This document shows, piece by piece, positions 1 through 8,636 of a stretch of DNA of 39,236 nt (positions are counted from its first letter, which is position 1; the number at the start of each line of letters is the position of its first letter). The position numbers and the translations under genes are program-made. The stretch is from Chitinophaga pinensis (GTDB lineage: Bacteria; Bacteroidota; Bacteroidia; Chitinophagales; Chitinophagaceae), in contig NZ_VOHS01000045.1 in assembly GCF_007896845.1 (NCBI RefSeq), positions 1-39,236 of the forward strand, given 5' to 3'. The notes under the pieces are model-generated. The model did no database searches and was not told the origin of the DNA. It saw nothing but the letters and a program-made list of their open reading frames with translations.

Positions 1-252
1 TCAGTTTCTGGCGGAGCAGCTGCACCTCTCTCCCAGCTATCTGAGTGATATGCTACGATCATTGATGGGACAGAATGCGCAGCAGTATATTCATGAGAAG
101 CTGGTGGAGAAATCGAAGGAGTTATTGTCTACGACGAATCTTCTGTTTCGAAATTGCGTTTCATTAGGCTTTGAGCATTCGCAATCGTTTAGCAAGTTTT
201 TTAAGATGAAGGCGAAGGTTCGCCTTTGCAATTCAGGCAATCATTTAGCTGA
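1..252 (+). pseudogene. AraC-family regulator, C-terminal fragment, frameshifted
   Basis: The window opens inside a gene. From base 2 the reading QFLAEQLHLSPSYLSDMLR is the first helix-turn-helix of an AraC/XylS DNA-binding domain, and LGFEHSQSFSKFFK (about 168-209) is the second. Between them (about 139-170) the frame is lost and regained: three missing single bases would restore the expected linker (NLSVSEIAF). Another missing base near 218-221 shifts the end; the corrected frame reads SPLQFRQSFS and stops at 250-252. The family regulates transcription, commonly of neighbouring enzymes. The 5' part lies outside the window. The gene is either decayed or the bases are sequencing errors; the shifts fall in short runs of identical bases. 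Confidence 0.75.
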
Positions 253-286
253 TATTGCAGCAAATGCCGGCTTCCGGGTAACAGGC

Positions 287-633
287 TCAGGTCTGTTTGT
301 CCGAACGTGAGCAGATGTTATCCGGATCGAGCATTGAAAATTCCTTTTGTCCCCATGGTTTACATGGAGTGTCCATTAGGATGGGTGGGAAGGCTATTGT
401 CCAGCATAATTTGTATAACCTATCTATGTCATTAGTCCGGATATAGATCTGTCCGTAATTGGCCGCAGGATCGAGGTCTTTATATTCGAAGAAATGAATT
501 TGCACCTGATCTTTTCTATCATCAGATAGCCGTCATAATCCCCACCAAATGCTGAATCCCAGTTATTGATATAGAAATCTATTGTAGCGATCTTATCCCT
601 CATGGGTAATTTTGGGTGAACGGCGGTCATCAT
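287..633 (-). pseudogene. VOC-superfamily (glyoxalase/bleomycin-resistance-like) protein, frameshifted
   Basis: Two overlapping minus-strand frames join into one small VOC protein. The first half, from ATG at 633, reads MMTAVHPKLPMRDKIATIDF, a typical start of this fold (PKLPMRD..ATIDFY). The second half continues in another frame with VQIHFFEYKDLDP, YGQIYIRTNDIDRLY and KPWGQKEFSMLDPDN, the usual metal-site strand and C-terminal motif. A missing base in the A-run near 518-525 explains the junction; further shifts are likely near 555-565, around 350-400 and at the C-terminus, so the end is approximate. VOC proteins include antibiotic-binding proteins and lyases; no substrate can be assigned. 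It is convergent with the AraC fragment. Confidence 0.6.
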
Positions 634-709
634 AAATTAAGCTATTTATTAAAGTACTGCAACAAAGATGAGATTCTTTCTCCGAAGTCCGGCTTGATAC
701 AATCAGAAA

Positions 710-1263
710 TTACTGAGCCGTGCGGATACGGCTAAGTGTTTCGGGCGTAATTTTAAGGTACGAGGCGATCAGCTTCAGGGGAAATAGCCGGATGACCTGT
801 GGTTTGTGCGTTATCAGGTGATGATATTTCCCCGCGGAGACATCCCCTGATCATAAAAACCAACCCGGAACCATCCCGGTTGCAGGATCTTACCTAACTG
901 GAAAAATACCGGAGAGATGCCGATGAGCTCATGTAGGTATGTATGCTTAATGTCAATACTTCACAATCTGTGAGGCTCTTATTGGATTTTCAGCAGTTTT
1001 GAAAAAAGAAACTGGATGGACTGACGATGCAGTCGTTTTCGCAATAAAGTTCGATGATGTTTTCATCAGTCTCTTCAGAGCGGAACTCATAGCAAGCGCC
1101 GGTCAGCAGAAAGCTGACGAGTTGCAAATTTCGCCTTGTTGCAGGAGATAGTTATTCTTATTGATATACCGGTGACTGCATTTTGCGGCAATCAATTCCA
1201 GTTCGCCGGGGAAAATGTACCGATTTGTTGTAAACAGGTTTGTAAGGATATTATCTGATCCAT
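710..1263 (-). pseudogene. Crp/Fnr-type cyclic-nucleotide-binding regulator, frameshifted
   Basis: Reading the minus strand from ATG at 1263 in three alternating frames recovers most of a Crp/Fnr-like protein. The pieces are ELELIAAKCSHRYINKNNYL, LLQQGEIC, TGACYEFRSEETDENIIELY, HELIGISPVFFQLGKI and, in the last frame, LKLIASYLKITPETLSRIRT ending at the stop 710-712. The first pieces are the cNMP-binding beta-roll; the last is the winged helix-turn-helix. At least four single-base deletions are needed to join them, so no intact ORF exists. It lies about 54 bases downstream of the corrected end of the TPR gene on the same strand. The final helix resembles that of the intact regulator at 20344. 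Confidence 0.7.
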
Positions 1264-1317
1264 ATGCAATGATAATAGCTCAAGGGGACATACTGACACA
1301 AATTATTGATTTGTTCA

Positions 1318-2819
1318 TCAATCCACACCTCCTGCCCTCTTAAAATCAGCATCTGCCAGCTCCTTCTTCCCCATCTGCTCATAAACCTCTCCCCGCTCCT
1401 TATAAACTTCTGTATCATTCGGATCCAGTTCGATCGCCTGACTATATCTTTAATAGCAGCTTTATAATTATTCAGATATTTATAAGCAAGCGCACGATTC
1501 ACATATATCGTCCTATTACGCGGGTCTAGTCTGATAGAGCTGCTAAAATCCTGAACGGCTTGTTTATAGTCCTTTTGTAAGGCATATGCTAATCCACGGA
1601 CTGCATAACTCTCCGCTTCTTTGGGCGCTATATCGATAGATTGTGATGTCAGCGATCGCCAATGCCGGTTTATTGATATATGTATAAAGATTGCCCCGGT
1701 AACGGTAAGCCAGCGCATTAGGAGTCCTTTTGTGATTAACACGGTAAAGTCTTCGATAGCCAACTCATATGCACCTTTTTGATAGTGGGCAAGACCGCGA
1801 TTATAATAATTCTGCAGCGCGTCCGGATCTATTTTAATCGCTGCAGACAAATCAGCGATAGCCTGTTCCAATTGATTGGTTTCAATGTACAGTGCTCCCC
1901 GATAGCCCAATGTGACAGCTGATTGTGGATCGAGCGTAATCGCACTTGTGAAATCAGCAATTGCGGAGTCTATCTTGTTTAGCTTCGCATACAGATATCC
2001 GCGGTCACGAAAAGCGGCACTGTTTTCCGGAAAGAGTGAAATTACCTTCGTATAATCGCTGATAGTGAGCGCATACCTTTCCTCAGGAGAAGAATATGCC
2101 GTGCCCTGTGTGACATATAATTGGGTGAATGGTTGAGTCTCTGTATACTGTTCTGTTGTATCTGCGATATAGTCAGCAGAGGCAGGGCTTTTCTCAGGTC
2201 CTTTACCCTGTAGATAAAGATTTTGCAGTCCATAGTAAGCTTCCGTATTCTCCGGATTTAACGCGATGGCTTTCTTATAATCTTTGATAGCCTGCTTGTT
2301 CTTCTCCAGATTTTCATAGGCACGCGCACGTTGCACATAGGCACTATCGTCTTTCGGATCCTGCCCGATTTTCTTTGTATAATCCCTGATAACGGATTTG
2401 TCTGATGCTCCCGGTTGGCCACCAGATAAGCCACCACCTTTTGCATTTAGCGCGATGGCTCTGGAGAAATCATTAAAGGATAATTCCGGGGCATCAATTT
2501 TAGTATAAAGATATCCCCGAAGACCGTAAGCCCATGCAAAGTTGCCATTGAGATCAATTGCTTTATTTAAAGCAAGGATCGCATTGTTATCATCTCCCTG
2601 CTGAATATAGGCAAAACCAAGATTTGCATATGCGGAATCAGTCGGATGAGCTTTTATAGCCTCGGTAAAACTTTGAATAGCAGCCTCAAAATTCTTCTCT
2701 TTCAGATAACTTTTCCCTTTTAGGTAACTGGCATCAGATTGCTGACCGTAAGTCGTTGACGCCATTAGCAGCAAGATGACGGATATATTTCCTACTAATT
2801 TAAGACACATGCATTTCAT
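1318..2819 (-). pseudogene. Secreted TPR-repeat protein, broken by three frameshifts
   Basis: The protein starts with a signal peptide (MKCMCLKLVGNISVILLLMA; an upstream ATG at 2843 is also possible) followed by about ten tetratricopeptide repeats with the usual pattern, such as AIQSFTEAIKAHPTDSAYAN and AIADFTSAITLDPQSA. TPRs mediate protein-protein contacts; the periplasmic partner is unknown. As sequenced, the frame is lost in the A-run at about 1728-1731, regained near 1641-1650, and lost again near 1441-1448. The corrected last repeat (QAIELDPNDTEVYKERGEVY) ends with stop 1318-1320, whereas the uncorrected frame runs to 1251 in nonsense. Each shift is a small deletion, so either a sequencing artefact or recent decay fits. 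A -7-like element lies at 2876-2883. Confidence 0.75.
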
Positions 2820-2875
2820 ACAATGTATAGCTTGGGTTAACAAAGTCGAAAGCCCACTAACTACATAAATCGAAC

Positions 2876-2883
2876 CAAAAATA
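2876..2883 (-). promoter_or_regulatory. Possible Bacteroidota -7 element for the TPR gene
   Basis: On the minus strand this reads TATTTTTG, matching the Bacteroidota -7 consensus TAnnTTTG, 33-57 bases upstream of the candidate TPR start codons. I see no clear -33 TTG at the expected spacing, so this is only a half-match. Confidence 0.25.
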
Positions 2884-2922
2884 CATACAGAAGAGTTTGA
2901 CAGTTGTCAGGATGATATCAAT

Positions 2923-2945
2923 AAAAAAGCGCACTAATGTGCGCT
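2923..2945 (-). terminator. Rho-independent terminator closing cluster 1
   Basis: On the minus strand a 7-bp perfect stem (AGCGCAC / GTGCGCT) with a four-base loop is followed directly by six T. It lies about 150 bases beyond the M16 protease stop and before the TPR gene, so it should end the long cluster 1 transcript. Confidence 0.7.
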
Positions 2946-3039
2946 CTAAGTGTTCCCTGGCGTTAAAAAACCAAAACAGATTGCTATTATTTATCAGATC
3001 ATCACTCGTTTACCTAAATGATCAACATAGTCTCAAGAA

Positions 3040-3075
3040 CCAGAATGCCGCCCCACAATATAAACGGCATTCTGG
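3040..3075 (-). terminator. Perfect 11-bp inverted repeat after the M16 gene
   Basis: CCAGAATGCCG (3040-3050) pairs perfectly with CGGCATTCTGG (3065-3075) around a 14-base loop, 23 bases past the M16 stop. There is no T-run, so it is more likely a 3'-end stabilising hairpin acting together with the terminator at 2923-2945 than a terminator alone. Confidence 0.5.
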
Positions 3076-3098
3076 TCAATGTATTCAGACAATCTTAA

Positions 3099-5936
3099 CT
3101 ACTTCGTTTCACTCTTTTCCGGTAATGCTACAAACTGGATAACGTTCTCACCACTCAGGTATTTTCCTGCGGCGGACTTAATAGAACTACCTGTAATCTG
3201 CTTCAATCTCTTTTCTACATCAGGTAATGCTTTCAGTTCTTCTTCTCTTTCCAGTCTGCCTGCGATGTATTGCAACCAGAATTCATTGCTTTTCACCTGC
3301 AGTTCAATCTGCGTTCTATATCCGGCTTTAAACTTCTTTAATTCATCGCTGGTAGCACCTTTACTCTGCAGATCAACAATATCCTGTGCTACTAATCCAA
3401 CCAGATGATCCACATGCTCCGGTGCGCAGCCAAAAGATACGTTAATGGCAAATCGCTGATCAGGCTCTTTCACCATACTACCCTGTGCAGATGGTGTATA
3501 CACCTCTCCTGCTTTTTCTCTCAGACTGGTCAGCAATCTGTATTGCAATACTTCTGTCAGTGCCTGCAGCTGCAGGTTCTCTTCAGCACTGTATGCACAC
3601 TCACCATTATATACCAGTAAGACAGTTGCTTTATTACCTTTCCCTTTTTCTACTACTTTAACCAGTTTACCTTTAGGAACCCGTCCATGCAGGGTAACAC
3701 CTTTCTCCTTCAGATTCAAAGCCGGTAATGCACCAAGATAACGTTCCAACAGCGGCTGGATCGTATCTGCATTGAAGTTGCCTACAAAAACGAAATTAGC
3801 CTGAGAAGCATCTGCAAAACGATCTTTATAGATAGCTAACGCTTTATCAAGATTGATACTATCCAGTCTTTCCAGTGTAACCGGACTCGTACGATAGTTA
3901 TAATTGCTCAATACAGCGCTAACAGTATCTCTGAACACATTATTAGGATCATCGTATCTGTTCCTTACAGCTTCTTTAGAACGCGCAATAGCGTTTCCGA
4001 ATAACACAGGGTCTTTACGAGGAGCAGTATAGCGCATGTAAATCAGCTGTAATGCTGTTTCCAGATCCTCCGTTCTGCAACCGCCGTTGATACCCTGACT
4101 GCGACCACCGATATATGCACCTACAGCAGCTGATTTTCCATTCAGCATTTTTGATAACTGAACCGGAGAATAGTCACCCAGACCACTGCCACCGATGATA
4201 CCAATCGTATTAGCAGCCGTTGGAAAGTCTTCATTTGAATATTTATTGATACCGCCCGGTGCAAAAGACATAAACTGAATCTGGTCATTTGCATAGTTGG
4301 TAGACTTCAGCCAAACCTTGATACCGTTGCTCAGAGTCAGCTGTTTGATATCCAGTGCGGCAACCGTAGATTGTGCAACTACTTTACCACCAGCCGGAAT
4401 TGTTTTCAGTAACTCGCTGGTAGCGGTTGAATCGTTATAAGGTTTAATTGCAGCAACGGCCATCTTGTTAAACCAGCTCTCGATAGTAGCTGAATCAGGC
4501 AGATTACCTTTTTCTTTTTCAGGTGCAACAAGGAAGATATCCCTGTTGGTCGTCGTAATAAAACGGGTACCTACCGCTTTAATATCTTCCAGAGTGATAC
4601 CGGGCAAGGTCGATTTTACGAAATCATACTCCCAATCGAAACCCGGTGCAGCCGCTCCATCAAGAAACAAACGCTGATATTCCGACACATAACTGCTGGA
4701 AGGCGTTTTGCTTTTCTCCTGCTTAGCTGCATCCATGCTTGTCGCATAGGCCAGCTTCACTCTATCCAGTTCTGCCTGAGTAAAACCATAACGTTTTACC
4801 TGCTCGATCAACTGCCAGGTATCTGTAAATGCTTCCTGCAGTTTACCGGGTTTTGCTGTGATGGAATAAGTGAATTGCTCCAGACCACCGGAAAAACCAC
4901 CAACACCCGCTTTAACGCCGAGGTATGGAGGATTCTCCTGCTGGCTCAGCTCCCCTATTCTATGACTCAGCATCTGATTGAACAGGGATGTTATCATGGC
5001 ATTCCTGTAATCAGCCGTCGTGATCAGTTTGGAACCCGGATGTTTTACCAGCATCTCCAGTTCGGTAGCTGTCAACTCCGGATCGGTGATGGTTTTGAAC
5101 TGATTTTTGCCGGTCAGCTCAATTTTATATTCGGGACGCGGACGTTCATTAGCTGGATTCTTCAGATCAGCAAACTGCTTTTTGATCTGTTTTTCAACAG
5201 CGTCCACATTTACGTCACCCACTACGATCAGGGCCTGCAGGTTGGGTCTGTACCAATCCTTGTAGAACCTGTGAATAGCAGCTACCGGGAAATTTTTTAG
5301 AATACTGTCGGTACCGATTGGTTGTCTGACAGCGTATCTTGAATGATTGAACAGCAAAGGCATGGTCTGCTGTTGCATTCTGTTACCTACTCCTTCCTGT
5401 AATCTTTTCTCTTCGAGAATAACACCTCTTTCCTTATCAACATCATCTGCATCCAGAATAGCTTCCTGTGCCCAGTCACGCATGATATTTAACCCTTTAC
5501 CTACCATGGCAGGATTATCTGTCGGAATAGGCAGCTGATATACGGTTTCATCAAAAGAAGTATAGGCATTCAGATCAGCGCCGAATCGCACTCCTGCTTT
5601 CTGCAGATAATCGATCAGGTCATTCTTCTTAAAATGTGTGGTACCGTTGAAGTTCATGTGTTCCATGAAGTGTGCCAGTCCCAGTTGATCTTCATCTTCT
5701 AAAATAGAACCTACCTTGTTTACCAGATAAAAGAAAGCTCTTTTTTCCGGCTCTGCGTTTCTACGGATATAGTAGGTAAATCCGTTTGGCAACTTACCTG
5801 TACGAACTGCTGTATCAAGTGGCATAGGCTGGCCCTGCTGTTGCGCAAAAGCTGCTTTTCCATTTACCAGCAACAGCATTAACCCTGCAGCAGCCCAATG
5901 GCGATAGTGCATAATTTGTTTTTTTTGTTGTAACAT
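3099..5936 (-). CDS. Periplasmic M16-family zinc protease (insulinase/pitrilysin type)
   Basis: A 945-residue metallopeptidase with an N-terminal signal peptide (AAAGLMLLLVNGKAAFAQ, cleavage near residue 31). The inverted zinc motif HxxEH is H89-F-M-E-H93, and a downstream glutamate expected as the third ligand lies in DVDKERGVILEEKRLQ. A second M16 domain in the C-terminal half lacks the motif, as usual for the clam-shell M16 fold, which encloses and cuts peptides or small unfolded proteins. The length is normal. The start at 5936 is preceded by AGGGG on the minus strand. It follows the MutS-like gene by 26 bases and is the last gene of cluster 1, which suggests it trims a peptide that the SusCD system imports or senses; that link is inference. 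Confidence 0.93.
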   Translation of the reverse strand: MLQQKKQIMHYRHWAAAGLMLLLVNGKAAFAQQQGQPMPLDTAVRTGKLPNGFTYYIRRNAEPEKRAFFYLVNKVGSILEDEDQLGLAHFMEHMNFNGTTHFKKNDLIDYLQKAGVRFGADLNAYTSFDETVYQLPIPTDNPAMVGKGLNIMRDWAQEAILDADDVDKERGVILEEKRLQEGVGNRMQQQTMPLLFNHSRYAVRQPIGTDSILKNFPVAAIHRFYKDWYRPNLQALIVVGDVNVDAVEKQIKKQFADLKNPANERPRPEYKIELTGKNQFKTITDPELTATELEMLVKHPGSKLITTADYRNAMITSLFNQMLSHRIGELSQQENPPYLGVKAGVGGFSGGLEQFTYSITAKPGKLQEAFTDTWQLIEQVKRYGFTQAELDRVKLAYATSMDAAKQEKSKTPSSSYVSEYQRLFLDGAAAPGFDWEYDFVKSTLPGITLEDIKAVGTRFITTTNRDIFLVAPEKEKGNLPDSATIESWFNKMAVAAIKPYNDSTATSELLKTIPAGGKVVAQSTVAALDIKQLTLSNGIKVWLKSTNYANDQIQFMSFAPGGINKYSNEDFPTAANTIGIIGGSGLGDYSPVQLSKMLNGKSAAVGAYIGGRSQGINGGCRTEDLETALQLIYMRYTAPRKDPVLFGNAIARSKEAVRNRYDDPNNVFRDTVSAVLSNYNYRTSPVTLERLDSINLDKALAIYKDRFADASQANFVFVGNFNADTIQPLLERYLGALPALNLKEKGVTLHGRVPKGKLVKVVEKGKGNKATVLLVYNGECAYSAEENLQLQALTEVLQYRLLTSLREKAGEVYTPSAQGSMVKEPDQRFAINVSFGCAPEHVDHLVGLVAQDIVDLQSKGATSDELKKFKAGYRTQIELQVKSNEFWLQYIAGRLEREEELKALPDVEKRLKQITGSSIKSAAGKYLSGENVIQFVALPEKSETK

Positions 5937-5962
5937 ATCCCCTAAGGGACTATCAATTTAGA

Positions 5963-7276
5963 CTATAACATATCCAGTATTCCTTCATTCTCAATAATGA
6001 TCATGCCCTGTCTGTCAGTAGTGATACCTTTCTGCAGCTGGTATGTATACTGTGGCACGTTATTGTTCATGATGGTTGGAAGGAATTCAAACGCGATCTG
6101 TGATCCACCATTATTCAATGCATGTCCGACTTCAAATATGTGCGTGGAAATAATAAAGAAACAATTTGTAAAATCAGTGAAAGCTTCTGTTACGGCCAGT
6201 GTGGCATCATAAGCATCTTTCACGTTCGTACCTTTGAAGAGTTCGTCAAAGATGACAAACAAAGATTTATCCGTAGCTACCTCTTCTGCCACTTTTTTCA
6301 CCCTTAACACTTCCGCATAGAAGTGACTATATCCTTTGTTCAGGTCATCAGGGACATTCACAGAAGAATAGATGCCATCCAGCACGGAGAACTTCACTTC
6401 TGTTGCAGCTACCGGAAATCCCATATGGGCGAGATATATGAGGATACCGGTGGATTTCATCAATGTAGACTTACCCGCCATGTTTGCACCGGTAAGAAAC
6501 AGCACATTCGTAGCTGTATTAAAGGATAATGAGTTAGCAACCCCTTTATCAAGACCGGGATGTCTCAGACCTTTCGCTTCCAGCATATTCCGTTCTTTCG
6601 GGAAAGCCTGTGCATAAGAGAAGCCCTTTGCTTTAGCAACTCCCGCCACTGCCAGATACAGATCCGTTTCATACAGCAATTCGAGCAGCATCTTTAACTG
6701 ACTACGAAATACACCCGTCAGCATATGATGCAAGCGGACATTTTCCATTAAAGACCTGGAAGGTTTATAAAAATCTTTCAAGCGCGCATCTGTCGTGATA
6801 GTACGTACGATTTCCGACCATTTCATCCATGGTTGATCTTTATCCCGTCCTTCCTGTTCCAGCTGTTTCAAGAGCTTTTCACAGGCTTTTAATACGGCAA
6901 TGCTGCTATCTATGCCTGTTAAGGTCAGTTCATAGGTATCATCTTTTACCAGTACCGCCGCTATTTTCTTTCTGCCTAATTCCCATAATGCCATTACGTA
7001 GCTTCCGTCGCCGCCTTCATCCATATAGGATTCCATACGTTCCAGTTGTTTCTCATCAAAAGGGAAACTGACAGGATGCTCATTGAAATAGCGGAAGATA
7101 GCACTTCTGTTGTTGATCGCTTCCACATCCGATAAGGGATGCAGGAACATAGTATCCAGTAATTTCTCTGCACCTCTGGTCTTCACCTGATTAAAAAGAC
7201 TGAAAACAGAAGCAGGATTAAATTTGCCTAACAAGGACAAATCGTCTAACGTTTGTTTGTCTGCAATAAAGCTCAT
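5963..7276 (-). CDS. MutS-like ATPase (domains III and V only), copy A
   Basis: A 437-residue protein with the MutS core domain at the N-terminus (LFNQVKTRGAEKLL, HPLSDVEAINNR) and the MutS ATPase domain at the C-terminus: Walker A GANMAGKST at about 263-271, Walker B LFVIFDE at about 338-344, and the switch-region STH. It lacks the mismatch-recognition domain with its Phe-x-Glu motif and the connector domain, so it is about half the length of MutS and is unlikely to act in mismatch repair. It has no signal peptide and should be cytoplasmic. Its start overlaps the stop of copy B by four bases, so the two are translationally coupled and probably form a heterodimer. Its place in a transport operon is unexplained. 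Confidence 0.88.
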   Translation of the reverse strand: MSFIADKQTLDDLSLLGKFNPASVFSLFNQVKTRGAEKLLDTMFLHPLSDVEAINNRSAIFRYFNEHPVSFPFDEKQLERMESYMDEGGDGSYVMALWELGRKKIAAVLVKDDTYELTLTGIDSSIAVLKACEKLLKQLEQEGRDKDQPWMKWSEIVRTITTDARLKDFYKPSRSLMENVRLHHMLTGVFRSQLKMLLELLYETDLYLAVAGVAKAKGFSYAQAFPKERNMLEAKGLRHPGLDKGVANSLSFNTATNVLFLTGANMAGKSTLMKSTGILIYLAHMGFPVAATEVKFSVLDGIYSSVNVPDDLNKGYSHFYAEVLRVKKVAEEVATDKSLFVIFDELFKGTNVKDAYDATLAVTEAFTDFTNCFFIISTHIFEVGHALNNGGSQIAFEFLPTIMNNNVPQYTYQLQKGITTDRQGMIIIENEGILDML

Positions 7277-8622
7277 GCGTTCTTATTTACTTTTTTTCTG
7301 GCGAGGATATCCAGGATACCTTCATTTTTAATAATTACCATACCATGTCTGTCAGCCGTAATACCTGATTGCAGTTTATGCGTATACACAGGTTTATTAC
7401 CTTCCATCAGCGTCGGCAGAAATACGAAATTTATATTTTCACACTTTTCTTTCAATACATCACCTGCTTCAATGATGTGTGTAGAAACGACGAACATACA
7501 GTTCTTTCTACGGGCGATTGCACTGGTCACGGCGATAGTCGCTTCATGTGCATCCTTTACGTTTGTTCCGCGGAACAATTCATCAAAGATGACAAACAGA
7601 TACTTGTCCCTGCTTAACTCCCTCGCCACGTTTTTGATGCGCAGTACTTCTGCATAGAAGTGACTGGCGCCCATGCTCAGGTTATCCGGCAGGTTGATGG
7701 TGGTGAAGATGCCATCCCTTACAGAAAACTCCATTTTAGAAGCCGGTACCGGAAAGCCCATCTGCCCCAGATACATACAGATGCCCAAAGCTTTCATGAA
7801 AGTAGATTTACCGGCCATATTCGCACCTGTCAGAAAGATCACGTTACTGGATGGTGTAATGTTGATCGTATTCGCCACAGGCGCCGTCAGTGAAGGATGA
7901 TAAAAATCTTCCAGAATAACTGTTTGCTGTTCACGCGGTAAGGCCAGCGGGAAAGAGAATTTCTTCTCCGCTGCAATACGTGCTACGGAGATGTAAACGT
8001 CCGTCTGATAAAGCAGACGAAGCAGACGGCTCATCACCTCCCGTTGCCGGAAGCGGAGTATTTTATCATACTCCGCTACCTTGGCAAAAGGTAATTTTTG
8101 TTTGGCTGGTTCCTGCAGGATCGCCTGTAGTTCTTTCTCTTTCAGGAGCTCTTCTATAACGGCCAACTCTTTACTGTAAGGAGTGCCTGTCATCTGTCTG
8201 CGTATATTATCAGCAAACTGAATAGTAGTCTGTAAAATTGCGATCAGGCTTTCTACACCTTTCTCAATCGCCTTATACGCATTGTCTCCTGCTATGAGCT
8301 GATTTAATTTTCTCTTCAGATTATCCTGTTGATCACTCAGACGGCTGCGTTCATCAGTATCCAGCAGATACTGCTCTGCACCATCAAACCAGATTGCATC
8401 ATAAGGAAACGCTATCCCGTTAGCTCCAAATAAACGAATAGTAGTACTACGTGCATTCACTGCATCTACTTCCGACAATGGATTACGGAACATCTCTTCC
8501 AGCAGCTCTGATCCTCCTCTTGTATGCGTACGGTTAAAAATGGCATATATGCCACCATTCGTACCGCTTTTACCGAAGATATTCAGATCATTCAGTGTTT
8601 GTTTATCCGTCATTAAGCCCAT
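7273..8622 (-). CDS. MutS-like ATPase (domains III and V only), copy B
   Basis: A 449-residue paralogue of the next gene with the same plan: MutS core (IFNRTHTRGGSELL, NPLSEVDAVNAR) and ATPase domain with Walker A GANMAGKST at about 266-274, Walker B LFVIFDE and STH. The two copies align over their length (DKQTLNDLNIFGKS against DKQTLDDLSLLGKF) but are clearly diverged. Mismatch-recognition and connector domains are absent. It starts 14 bases after the permease/GldG-like gene and shares ATGA-type overlap with copy A, so it is firmly within cluster 1. MutS-type ATPases undergo nucleotide-driven dimer rearrangements on DNA; the target here is unknown. Start MGLMTDKQTL could also be the ATG three codons later. 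Confidence 0.88.
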   Translation of the reverse strand: MGLMTDKQTLNDLNIFGKSGTNGGIYAIFNRTHTRGGSELLEEMFRNPLSEVDAVNARSTTIRLFGANGIAFPYDAIWFDGAEQYLLDTDERSRLSDQQDNLKRKLNQLIAGDNAYKAIEKGVESLIAILQTTIQFADNIRRQMTGTPYSKELAVIEELLKEKELQAILQEPAKQKLPFAKVAEYDKILRFRQREVMSRLLRLLYQTDVYISVARIAAEKKFSFPLALPREQQTVILEDFYHPSLTAPVANTINITPSSNVIFLTGANMAGKSTFMKALGICMYLGQMGFPVPASKMEFSVRDGIFTTINLPDNLSMGASHFYAEVLRIKNVARELSRDKYLFVIFDELFRGTNVKDAHEATIAVTSAIARRKNCMFVVSTHIIEAGDVLKEKCENINFVFLPTLMEGNKPVYTHKLQSGITADRHGMVIIKNEGILDILARKKVNKNA

Positions 8623-8636
8623 ACCAGCAAATATTT

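Noticed and set aside
4875..5300. 141-residue plus-strand ORF
   Set aside because: It lies wholly opposite the M16 gene, has no recognisable motif and is a coding shadow.
5963..8622. MutS-like genes as mismatch-repair mutS
   Set aside because: The proteins are about half the length of MutS and lack the mismatch-recognition and connector domains.
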